From positions 2,089 to 8,364 of the forward strand of contig DCDL01000036.1 in the NCBI GenBank assembly GCA_002316385.1: a DNA stretch of 6,276 nucleotides, written 5' to 3'. Origin of the DNA: Clostridium sp. UBA1056 (GTDB taxonomy: Bacteria; Bacillota; Clostridia; Clostridiales; Clostridiaceae). The position numbers and the translations under genes were made by a program. Shown piece after piece: positions 1-6,276 of the stretch (position 1 is its first letter; every line of letters begins with the position of its first letter). The notes beneath the pieces are model-generated. The model was not told the DNA's origin and did no database searches. It was given only the letters and a program-made list of their open reading frames with translations.

Positions 1-45
1 AAATAGACGAGCATTCTGACTTATTTATTTTTTGAAGATGCCTTA
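1..45 (+). repeat. Right end of a dispersed inverted-repeat (MITE-like) element, copy 1, cut by the window edge
   Basis: These 45 bases match 5067-5111 at 43 of 45 positions (differences at 14 and 37), in the same orientation. Similarity ends exactly after the TTA at 43-45; the bases beyond it differ between the copies. That TTA is also the complement of the mutS2 TAA stop codon. By comparison with the complete copy, positions 1-42 are the right arm of the element and TTA is the flanking target triplet. The rest of the element should lie left of the window. That this is a mobile element is inferred from the second copy and its inverted-repeat structure; no transposase is visible. Confidence 0.75.
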
Positions 46-2409
46 CTTTAATTCAACAACAGTAACTCCTGTTCCACCTTCTCCATAATTTCCAAGTCTA
101 AAACTCTTAACATGAGCATGATGTTTTAGTAAATCAGTTATAGAGCTCTTAAGTACTCCTGTTCCCTTGCCATGGATTATTGTAACTTCGCCAAGTCCAC
201 CTAGATATGCCTCATCTAAATACTTATCTGTAGTATAAATAGCCTCTTGGGAATCCATTCCTCTCAAATCTACTGAAGATGATACTGCTTTTAAGTTAAG
301 CTTTGCTTCTCTTCTCTGAACCTTTGCTTTCTTCTTATCTTCACTAGATACTTTTCCTTTTCTCAAATCCTTAAGCTTAACAGAGATTTTCATTATTCCA
401 GCTTGAACTTGAACTTCTCCCTTATTATCTACCTCAGATACTACTATAACATTTTGATTTAAAGATGGAAGATATACCTCCTGTCCTAGAATCACAGAAG
501 TTAACGCTTCTCCCTTAGGCTCATCTTTTTTATTTAACTTTTCTTGCATACTATCAAGAGAATCTTTTATCTTCTTTCTTTCATTCTCAATTTTAGTTCT
601 AGCTTCTGAAGAATAGCCCAATCTTTCAAGTTCTCTTATGTTTTTAACAATTGAATCAGCTTCTTCCTTAGCAGCCTTAATCAATTCTTTAGCTTCTCGT
701 TGTGCTTCATATATAGCTTTTTCTCTAACATTTTCAAACTTATATAACTTTTCTTCATATTTATTTTTTAATTTCTCTGCTTCTGCTTTTAATCCTTCAG
801 CTTTTCTAGCATCATTTTCTGCCTTAATACTTTTTTGTTGAAGATTTTGTATTAATTCTTCAAACTTTAGACTCTCTGTAGAAATGTTTTCTTTAGCATC
901 ATTAATTATATATTCTGGCAGGCCTAATCTTCTTGAGATTTCAAAGGCATTAGATTTTCCTGGTACTCCTATAAGTAAATTATAAGTTGGTCTTAAGGTT
1001 TCAACATTAAATTCTACAGATCCATTTTCTACTCCAACAGTTTTTAAAGCATAACCCTTAAGTTCACTATAGTGAGTAGTTGCTATTATTTTTGTATTTC
1101 TAGCCCTTAAATTATCTAAGATACTCATAGCAAGGGCAGCTCCCTCTGTTGGGTCTGTTCCTGAGCCAAGCTCATCAAATAATGCTAAAGTATTTTCATC
1201 TGCTTCATTAATAATATTTACTATATTAGTCATATGAGATGAGAATGTAGATAAACTTTGCTCTATACTTTGTTCATCTCCAATATCTGCAAATATATTT
1301 GTGAAAACACTAATAGCTGAACCTGCTCTTGCAGGAATCATCATTCCGCTCATAGCCATAAGCTCTATTAAACCTACAGTTTTTAGTGTTACAGTTTTAC
1401 CTCCTGTATTAGGACCTGTAATAACTAAAGAAGTAAATTCTCTTCCAAGATAGATAGTGCTTGGTACTACAATCTTCTGATCTATTAAAGGATGTCTAGC
1501 TTCTATTAAATCTATGATTCCTTTATCATTTACTTCTGGACATATACAGTTTAATTCATTAGCATATTTAGCTTTAGCAAATATGAAATCTAACTCCCAT
1601 ATTATGCTTCCATTATTCTCTATAGCATCAATATTACCTGCAATTTTTAAGGTAAGTTCCTTAAGAATTCTATTGATTTCTGCCTTTTCTTTATTTCTAA
1701 GTTCTCTTATTTCATTGTTAAGATCTACGAGTCCCATAGGTTCTATAAATAATGTAGCTCCTGTACCACTTTGGTCATGGATTAACCCTTTAACCTGCTC
1801 CTTATATTCAGCTCTTACCGGAAGAACATATCTATCACCTCTTACGGTATAAAGACTTTCTTGAAGATATTTAGAGTAAGTTCTCACCATACTATTAACT
1901 CTATCCTTAATAGAAGAACTCTTATCTTTTAACTTCTTTCTAATTATAAATAAGGTTTCACTAGCTTTATCTGCAATTTCATCTTCTCCAATAATAGCTC
2001 TAAAAATTTCATCTTCAATATTCTTAAAAGGTACTATTCCAGCTATTATATCTTCTAAAACTCTATAGGTAGTATCCTCATCTTTACTTTGTACATATTC
2101 CTTAAAGTTTCTAGAGCTTTTAAGCATGTTCCCAACTCTAAGTAATTCTACTGGCATAAGAGTAGAGTTCTTCTTAGCTCTTAGAAGAGCTTCTCTAACA
2201 TCATATATTCCTTCAAATGGTGGTGCCCCTTTAGTAGTTATTAGAATTAGAGCTTCCTTCGTCTCCTCTAAATGCTCTTTAATTTCATAGAGGTTATTAT
2301 ATGGTTTAAGATTATCAAATAAGTCTTTTCCAGCCTTTGTTACTGTGTACTTTTTTAATATTTCCTTGATTTTATAGTATTCAAGTACTTTAAAGGTCTT
2401 TTCATTCAT
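43..2409 (-). CDS. mutS2: Endonuclease/ribosome-rescue ATPase MutS2
   Basis: A 788-residue MutS2, full length for the family. It lacks the N-terminal mismatch-recognition domain of MutS and starts directly with the core/lever region. The ATPase shows Walker A GPNTGGKT (332-339), a STFSSHM signature loop (387-393), Walker B LALFDE (408-413) and a TTH switch (444-446). A charged coiled coil spans about 512-630 and a KOW-like segment about 638-682. The C-terminal Smr domain (about 708-788) carries VDLRG (713-717) and HGKGTG (746-751), the motifs linked to nuclease activity in the family. Family knowledge: MutS2 suppresses recombination in some bacteria, and in Bacillus it binds and splits collided ribosomes; which role dominates here is not visible. 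The start is ATG at 2409, with AGGGG (2417-2421) 7 bases upstream. The gene follows the U32 gene by 17 bases, so it is probably co-transcribed. Its stop codon coincides with the edge of a repeat element. Confidence 0.97.
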   Translation of the reverse strand: MNEKTFKVLEYYKIKEILKKYTVTKAGKDLFDNLKPYNNLYEIKEHLEETKEALILITTKGAPPFEGIYDVREALLRAKKNSTLMPVELLRVGNMLKSSRNFKEYVQSKDEDTTYRVLEDIIAGIVPFKNIEDEIFRAIIGEDEIADKASETLFIIRKKLKDKSSSIKDRVNSMVRTYSKYLQESLYTVRGDRYVLPVRAEYKEQVKGLIHDQSGTGATLFIEPMGLVDLNNEIRELRNKEKAEINRILKELTLKIAGNIDAIENNGSIIWELDFIFAKAKYANELNCICPEVNDKGIIDLIEARHPLIDQKIVVPSTIYLGREFTSLVITGPNTGGKTVTLKTVGLIELMAMSGMMIPARAGSAISVFTNIFADIGDEQSIEQSLSTFSSHMTNIVNIINEADENTLALFDELGSGTDPTEGAALAMSILDNLRARNTKIIATTHYSELKGYALKTVGVENGSVEFNVETLRPTYNLLIGVPGKSNAFEISRRLGLPEYIINDAKENISTESLKFEELIQNLQQKSIKAENDARKAEGLKAEAEKLKNKYEEKLYKFENVREKAIYEAQREAKELIKAAKEEADSIVKNIRELERLGYSSEARTKIENERKKIKDSLDSMQEKLNKKDEPKGEALTSVILGQEVYLPSLNQNVIVVSEVDNKGEVQVQAGIMKISVKLKDLRKGKVSSEDKKKAKVQRREAKLNLKAVSSSVDLRGMDSQEAIYTTDKYLDEAYLGGLGEVTIIHGKGTGVLKSSITDLLKHHAHVKSFRLGNYGEGGTGVTVVELK

Positions 2410-2426
2410 TCCTTATCCCCTACTTT

Positions 2427-4808
2427 CTATTCAATTCCCCTCTTATAATGTCCTCTTGTAGTCTTCCCTAAATCTACATCTTCATCTTTGAATATATATC
2501 CCATTACTTTTAAAACTTTACTATAATCTTCATCTATAAAATCAACTCTATAATTGTTGATATTATTTTTCTTAAGTTCCCTAATAAACGGAACTAAGTT
2601 AACAGGTAATGTATTATATATATGGCTTCTACAATATTTATCTGTAGTAACTAAAAACTCTTCATTCATCCTATCTCTTAATACAAATCTATCTTTATCG
2701 CATCTAAAATTACAGTTTGAAGTAGAGCTTTTATCTCCAAAGGTACTTCCAATGACACAGTATTCACTTACCATAAGCTCATACTTACCATAAACTACTA
2801 CTTGCACTGGCATTTTAATATTTTTAGCTAAGGAGAACATCTCCTTACTATTAAGCTCAACACTTAAAGCTGATATATCTGTAAACTTACTGTAAAAATC
2901 ATAGCTTTCACTATTTAAAATGTTCAACTTATAATCACCTATTATATTAAGCCTATCTTTAAACACATTTATTATACCTAAATTAGCTGTAATTAGTCCC
3001 TTAATTTTAGAAATATTCTTTTCTATAGCTTGAATAACTAAATTAAATTCACTTTTAATTATATTAGGAACAACTATATATAAATTTTCATAATCTACTT
3101 CTTCTAAATTTAAAGCCTCACCCTTTTTAAATAAATCTATAGCTATAGCTGGAGTTCTATCTAAATTTTCCTCAACAAACTTTAATACCCCTTTTAGCTG
3201 CTCCATAGTTTTTACACATATTAAATATTCATCATTAAATCTATTTTTATCTTCTCTAATATCCTTATATAAATTCTCATCCTTAAACTCTCTATAGGTT
3301 TCTTCCTCTATATTACGTTTATCTCGAGTCTTAACATAATTTATTATCTCTTCAATAAGGTCACGTCTTACACTATTAATAGATGAAACTCTTAAAAATC
3401 CTTCTTCAAAGTTTTCAAATTCAACATTTTCTAACTTGAAGGGAGTATCACCTAATTTGTTAAGATTTTTAATTACAGACTCTTTATCCATAGGCTTATT
3501 AGATGCAATCTCTACATTTTCTCCATAAGCTTCAAATTCTTTTTCCTGATAAATGGTAGATAAATAAAAGCTTTCTCCTGGAACAAATCTAACTTTTATA
3601 GTTAAAGGTAGCTTCACACCATAAATATCTTCATAGTTTTTCTGAAGCCTTGTTAAAAGTTCAGTATCTGAAGTAACATATACCTTATCCCCAGCCTTAT
3701 ATTTAGTAGGTATAAGCTTTACTTTATCTCCCCTGTATGCTTCTTTAACCTTTTCTTTTCCTTTTATAATGTTAGTAATAGTAAATCCACTATTATCAGT
3801 TCTAACTCCATCTTGAGTTCTTATATCCTTTTGAAGCTTTATAGTTAAATCTTTTTCAACTGTTCCTAAAAATACACCTGTATTTTTAGGACAATTATAG
3901 GCCATCATATCTCTGCCTATGTTTCCTCTAAGATATGCCTTTGAAAATCCCTCCCTATTAAATAGTTGATTTAACATACCCTTTTTAGGAGCTATCTCAA
4001 ACTTTCTATTATCATATACACTATCTATAGCCTCTCTATAGGTAGTTACAACACCACTCACATATTCAGGTTTTTTCATTCTCCCCTCAATTTTTAAAGA
4101 TGATGTTCCACTTTCTACTAAGCTTTTAATTTCCTCTATAGTACATGTATCCTTTGGACTTAATAAGTAACCTTCTCTACTTTCTCCACGAGATTTACTT
4201 ATTATAGTGTAAGGTAACCTACATGGTTGAGCACACCTTCCCCTATTTCCACTTCTTCCTCCTATGACACTGCTCATAAGACATTGTCCTGAATAACTTA
4301 TACATAATGCTCCATGAACAAATATTTCTGTTTCTATATTTAAATCCTTTGAAATATAGCTTATTTCATCAAGGCTTAATTCCCTAGATAAAACTATTCT
4401 TTGAAAACCTTCATTCTTTAAAAATAATGCTCCCTCTCCATTATGTATGGTCATTTGTGTAGAGGCATGAATTTCAAAGTCTGGTATAGCTTCTTTTAGA
4501 ATTTTAAATAGTCCCATATCTTGAGTTATAATAGCATCCACACCTATTTCATATAAAAACTTACCATACTCCAAAGCTTCTGCTAATTCTTCTTCCTTTA
4601 TTAAGGTATTAAAGGCTATATATACTTTAACATTGTATAAATGACAATAATTAACTGCTTCTATTAATTCTTCTTCATTAAAATTATTTGCATAGGCTCT
4701 AGCAGAAAATTTACTTCCACCCATGTATATAGCATCTGCACCACCTTGAACGGCAGCATAGATACTTTCTTTACTTCCACCCGGTGCTAGTAATTCTATT
4801 TTATCCAT
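2427..4808 (-). CDS. U32 family protein with DUF3656-type extension (RlhA-like hydroxylase candidate)
   Basis: A 793-residue protein of the large U32 class. The N-terminal barrel (about 1-300) contains the U32 signature: E161-x-F-x-H-G-A-L-C169, then GQC176, with C192, C196 and C222 following, and a LKIEGRMK segment (238-245). C169, C176, C192 and C222 resemble the four-cysteine 4Fe-4S spacing known from UbiU. The middle part (about 300-500) fits the DUF3656/collagenase-type extension. The C-terminal part (about 525-745) looks like a second, degenerate U32 barrel with its own cysteines C684, C699, C703 and C726. Although annotated historically as peptidases, characterised relatives are oxygen-independent hydroxylases: RlhA (23S rRNA C2501), TrhP (tRNA U34) and UbiU/V. 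RlhA is the closest in architecture, so rRNA hydroxylation is my best inference, not proven. There is no signal peptide or membrane segment, so the protein is cytoplasmic. ATG at 4808 has AGGAG (4819-4823) 10 bases upstream. First gene of a probable operon with mutS2. Confidence 0.9.
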   Translation of the reverse strand: MDKIELLAPGGSKESIYAAVQGGADAIYMGGSKFSARAYANNFNEEELIEAVNYCHLYNVKVYIAFNTLIKEEELAEALEYGKFLYEIGVDAIITQDMGLFKILKEAIPDFEIHASTQMTIHNGEGALFLKNEGFQRIVLSRELSLDEISYISKDLNIETEIFVHGALCISYSGQCLMSSVIGGRSGNRGRCAQPCRLPYTIISKSRGESREGYLLSPKDTCTIEEIKSLVESGTSSLKIEGRMKKPEYVSGVVTTYREAIDSVYDNRKFEIAPKKGMLNQLFNREGFSKAYLRGNIGRDMMAYNCPKNTGVFLGTVEKDLTIKLQKDIRTQDGVRTDNSGFTITNIIKGKEKVKEAYRGDKVKLIPTKYKAGDKVYVTSDTELLTRLQKNYEDIYGVKLPLTIKVRFVPGESFYLSTIYQEKEFEAYGENVEIASNKPMDKESVIKNLNKLGDTPFKLENVEFENFEEGFLRVSSINSVRRDLIEEIINYVKTRDKRNIEEETYREFKDENLYKDIREDKNRFNDEYLICVKTMEQLKGVLKFVEENLDRTPAIAIDLFKKGEALNLEEVDYENLYIVVPNIIKSEFNLVIQAIEKNISKIKGLITANLGIINVFKDRLNIIGDYKLNILNSESYDFYSKFTDISALSVELNSKEMFSLAKNIKMPVQVVVYGKYELMVSEYCVIGSTFGDKSSTSNCNFRCDKDRFVLRDRMNEEFLVTTDKYCRSHIYNTLPVNLVPFIRELKKNNINNYRVDFIDEDYSKVLKVMGYIFKDEDVDLGKTTRGHYKRGIE

Positions 4809-4826
4809 ATGTTATCAACTCCTATC

Positions 4827-4875
4827 AATAAGAAATGACTTTGTTCCCTATTTCAAAAGTCATTTCCAACTTATT
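4827..4875 (-). promoter_or_regulatory. Long hairpin in the 5' leader of the U32-mutS2 operon
   Basis: AATAAG (4827-4832) pairs with CTTATT (4870-4875), and the adjacent 10 bases 4833-4842 pair perfectly with 4856-4865. The two stems are separated by a four-base bulge (CCAA, 4866-4869), and the loop is 13 bases (4843-4855). On the minus-strand transcript the hairpin ends 3 bases before the AGGAG ribosome binding site of the U32 gene. No clean U-tract follows on either strand, so it is a poor intrinsic terminator. A role in translation control, leader stability or protein binding is possible. I recognise no riboswitch or T-box consensus in it. Confidence 0.55.
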
Positions 4876-4909
4876 GGTAATTATATCAACTTTTTGTTTC
4901 TCATCGATT

Positions 4910-4937
4910 ATTATACCATAATTCTCTTTGTTACAAA
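4910..4937 (-). promoter_or_regulatory. Extended -10 promoter candidate for the U32-mutS2 operon
   Basis: Read on the minus strand, 4918-4910 is TGGTATAAT, a perfect extended -10 element (TGn plus TATAAT). The -35 region is weak: TTTGTA at 16-base spacing (4932-4937) or TTGTAA at 15. The extended -10 could compensate. Transcription would start near 4903, giving a leader of about 95 bases that contains the hairpin at 4827-4875. A second TATAAT on the same strand (4885-4880) has no plausible -35 and is less likely. Predicted from sequence only. Confidence 0.5.
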
Positions 4938-4997
4938 CTGCAAAACATCTCATTAATACTCTGTAAATACTTATAACCTATATAATTTGATGTAAAA

Positions 4998-5111
4998 TTA
5001 GACATCTGAAAATAAATAATAAATCAAAGATGGGAGTATTAGCGCGGGTATTCATCAGATAACACAAAATAGACGAGCACTCTGACTTATTTATTTTTTG
5101 AAAATGCCTTA
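4998..5111 (+). repeat. MITE-like inverted-repeat element, copy 2 (complete), with flanking TTA
   Basis: The element spans about 5001-5108 (108 bp) between TTA triplets at 4998-5000 and 5109-5111, which look like a 3-bp target duplication (or the nested TA). Its ends are GACAT and, on the complementary strand, GGCAT. The arms continue as an imperfect inverted repeat of about 40 bases with a few gaps; the best stretch is AAATAAATAA (5010-5019) against TTATTTATTT (5087-5096). The centre holds a GC-rich patch, GCGCGGG (5042-5048), unusual in this DNA. A second inverted repeat is ATCTGA (5004-5009) with TCAGAT (5055-5060). No transposase fits in it, so it would have to be non-autonomous. It sits between the glycosyltransferase terminator and the U32 promoter. 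Alternatives are a structured small RNA or a REP-like element. Confidence 0.65.
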
Positions 5112-5123
5112 TATAAATTAATA

Positions 5124-5152
5124 GGAGCTTAGGTTTTTTAATACCTAGCTCC
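5124..5152 (-). terminator. Stem-loop terminator candidate for the glycosyltransferase gene
   Basis: GGAGCT (5124-5129) pairs with AGCTCC (5147-5152) and AGGT (5131-5134) with ACCT (5143-5146). This gives 10 base pairs with one bulged T (5130) and an 8-base loop. The hairpin starts 7 bases after the stop codon. On the minus strand it is followed by TATTAATTTATAT, which is T-rich but interrupted, so termination may be incomplete. It should isolate the glycosyltransferase from the U32-mutS2 unit. Confidence 0.6.
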
Positions 5153-5159
5153 CATATAA

Positions 5160-6152
5160 TTAATTCATCAGTTTTAAATATCCCTCATATATACCATCTA
5201 ACATATTTTTCAAATTGTATTTATATCTTATATATTCTTTTAATTTATTATTCTTCTTTTTTATCATACTACTTTCAACTGCCGATTTTATACTATTATA
5301 ATCATAAGGATTACAATATATTGCCATATCATTAAAATATTCCTTTGAAGCCCCTTCTTCTGTTACTACTATATTACATCCATAAGCTGCTGCTTTAATA
5401 GATGATAAACTTGTAACTTCTGAAAAACTAGCTAATACATGTGCACTTGAAAAAGTATATGCATTATATAAATCATAATCATTCATAAATCCTAGGTAGT
5501 GAGTAGTTGAATAGTTTAAACATTCTTTTAAGTAGCTCTCCTCTGAAGCTGTTCCAATCAAGACTAAATCTATACCTAGCTCATTACAGGCTCTACTTAA
5601 CTCTAGCTGATTTTTAATTTCACAAATCCTTCCAACACATAAAATATAATTATCTAAGTTATATCTTTCTTTAAAATTATATAGAGGAACCTCATCATAA
5701 TTTATATCTACTCCATTATAAACAACCTTCATTTCGCCTTTGATAAAAAAGTCCTTTTCTACCAAATCCTTTTCATATATACTATTACAAAATATTATTC
5801 TACTTTTTCTTAAAATTAAGTCCCTATAAACCTTACAAGTATTCCATAATTTTTTTCGTTCTACATTATCACTATACTGAAAAAACTTCTCCATGTTAAA
5901 GTACATTGGTGACACTACTATATTACATTTACTGTTACTAGCTAACTTAAAATGTTTATATGCATCAAATATATTTTTTATATCAAATAAGTGTACTATA
6001 TCATAATCATTATAGTTAGTCTCCTCATTAGCTCCACATATATCTACAGTAACCCCCTTCTCCTTTAAAAAAGTGTATATTTTAAATATTATAGTGGTAT
6101 CTCCAGAACTTAAATTTATATAATTACTTCTAGCGCATAGTAAAACTTTCAT
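5160..6152 (-). CDS. GT4-type (GT-B fold) glycosyltransferase
   Basis: A 330-residue cytoplasmic protein without signal peptide or membrane segment, somewhat short for the GT4 family (often 350-400). The N-terminal acceptor domain starts MKVLLCARSN and has a SSGDTT loop (15-20), like the GGDT loop of many GT4 enzymes. The C-terminal donor-binding domain begins near NGVDI (146-150) and continues with VGR (173-175) and KN (180-181), the usual phosphate-contacting region. Next come a VLIG strand (197-200), LGF (220-222) and the segment 242-258 where the EX7E motif normally lies. There E245 is kept, but the second glutamate is lysine (K253). It probably transfers a sugar from a nucleotide donor onto a surface polysaccharide, lipid or protein; donor and acceptor cannot be told. 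ATG at 6152 has AGGGGG (6160-6165) 7 bases upstream. The 124 bases upstream (6153-6276) are AT-rich and show only a weak promoter candidate (TTGCGA at 6266-6261 with TAAATA 18 bases on). No partner glycan genes are visible. Confidence 0.88.
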   Translation of the reverse strand: MKVLLCARSNYINLSSGDTTIIFKIYTFLKEKGVTVDICGANEETNYNDYDIVHLFDIKNIFDAYKHFKLASNSKCNIVVSPMYFNMEKFFQYSDNVERKKLWNTCKVYRDLILRKSRIIFCNSIYEKDLVEKDFFIKGEMKVVYNGVDINYDEVPLYNFKERYNLDNYILCVGRICEIKNQLELSRACNELGIDLVLIGTASEESYLKECLNYSTTHYLGFMNDYDLYNAYTFSSAHVLASFSEVTSLSSIKAAAYGCNIVVTEEGASKEYFNDMAIYCNPYDYNSIKSAVESSMIKKKNNKLKEYIRYKYNLKNMLDGIYEGYLKLMN

Positions 6153-6276
6153 GTATAATCCCCCTAAGAATTATGATTTTAACTAATACCTATGCCCATT
6201 AAATTTTAATTATCACAATTTAAAGGAATAAAATTTTATTTAATTCTTTAACATGAACTTTCGCAAAATATATTAC

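Noticed and set aside
638..841. Plus-strand open frame of 67 codons inside mutS2
   Set aside because: It is the antisense of the MutS2 coiled-coil region, is rich in Ser/Phe/Leu as expected from complementing Lys/Glu/Ala codons, and has no ribosome binding site or family resemblance.
1514..1852. Plus-strand open frame of 112 codons inside mutS2
   Set aside because: It lies wholly opposite a conserved part of MutS2. Its hydrophobic look is a by-product of the complementary strand, and no start signal is visible.
2410..2426. Separate promoter for mutS2
   Set aside because: The 17-base gap holds only the ribosome binding site. I did not find a convincing promoter inside the end of the U32 gene, though an internal one cannot be excluded.
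2554..2793. Plus-strand open frame of 79 codons inside the U32 gene
   Set aside because: It is opposite the C-terminal cysteine region of the U32 protein and has no ribosome binding site or recognisable motif.
4827..4875. Hairpin upstream of U32 as an intrinsic terminator
   Set aside because: No run of T follows on either strand, and no gene ends next to it; the glycosyltransferase already has its own stem-loop at 5124-5152.
1..5111. Two copies of a roughly 45-base repeat as a CRISPR remnant
   Set aside because: The copies are 5 kb apart with genes between them, are not regularly spaced, and one is clearly an arm of a longer inverted-repeat element.
6180..6260. AT-rich palindromes upstream of the glycosyltransferase as an operator
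   Set aside because: The short AATTTTA/TAAAATT matches are expected by chance in DNA this AT-rich and show no consistent spacing.

Overview
The window looks like chromosomal DNA from a low-GC Firmicute, most likely Clostridium sensu stricto. The DNA is very AT-rich, codons favour A/T in the third position, and ribosome binding sites are strong (AGGAG, AGGGG). The protein families are also typical of clostridia. All three genes lie on the minus strand, so transcription runs from high to low coordinates.

In transcription order, the layout is as follows. (1) A free-standing GT4-type glycosyltransferase gene (5160-6152) is followed 7 bases after its stop by a stem-loop terminator candidate (5124-5152). 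(2) The 351-base gap 4809-5159 holds that terminator and a roughly 108-bp inverted-repeat element flanked by TTA (4998-5111). It also holds an extended -10 promoter candidate (4910-4918) and a 16-bp-stem hairpin (4827-4875) that ends just before the ribosome binding site of the next gene. (3) A 793-residue U32-family protein with a DUF3656-type extension (2427-4808) follows. (4) After 17 bases comes mutS2 (43-2409), whose stop codon coincides with the edge of a second copy of the inverted-repeat element (1-45, cut by the window start).

The U32 gene and mutS2 look like one operon driven from about 4903. Both products can be tied to ribosome upkeep. Characterised large U32 proteins (RlhA type) hydroxylate 23S rRNA, and MutS2 in Bacillus acts on collided ribosomes as well as DNA. 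The glycosyltransferase is a separate transcription unit, probably for cell-surface or exported glycans, and has no visible functional link to the other two.

The most unusual points are the small TTA-flanked repeat, which appears to have inserted exactly in the mutS2 stop codon without changing the protein; an apparent internal duplication of the U32 barrel with a second cysteine set; and a glycosyltransferase whose second EX7E glutamate is replaced by lysine. I found no RNA genes, CRISPR arrays, complete insertion sequences or phage genes. I did not find a clearly new multi-gene system.
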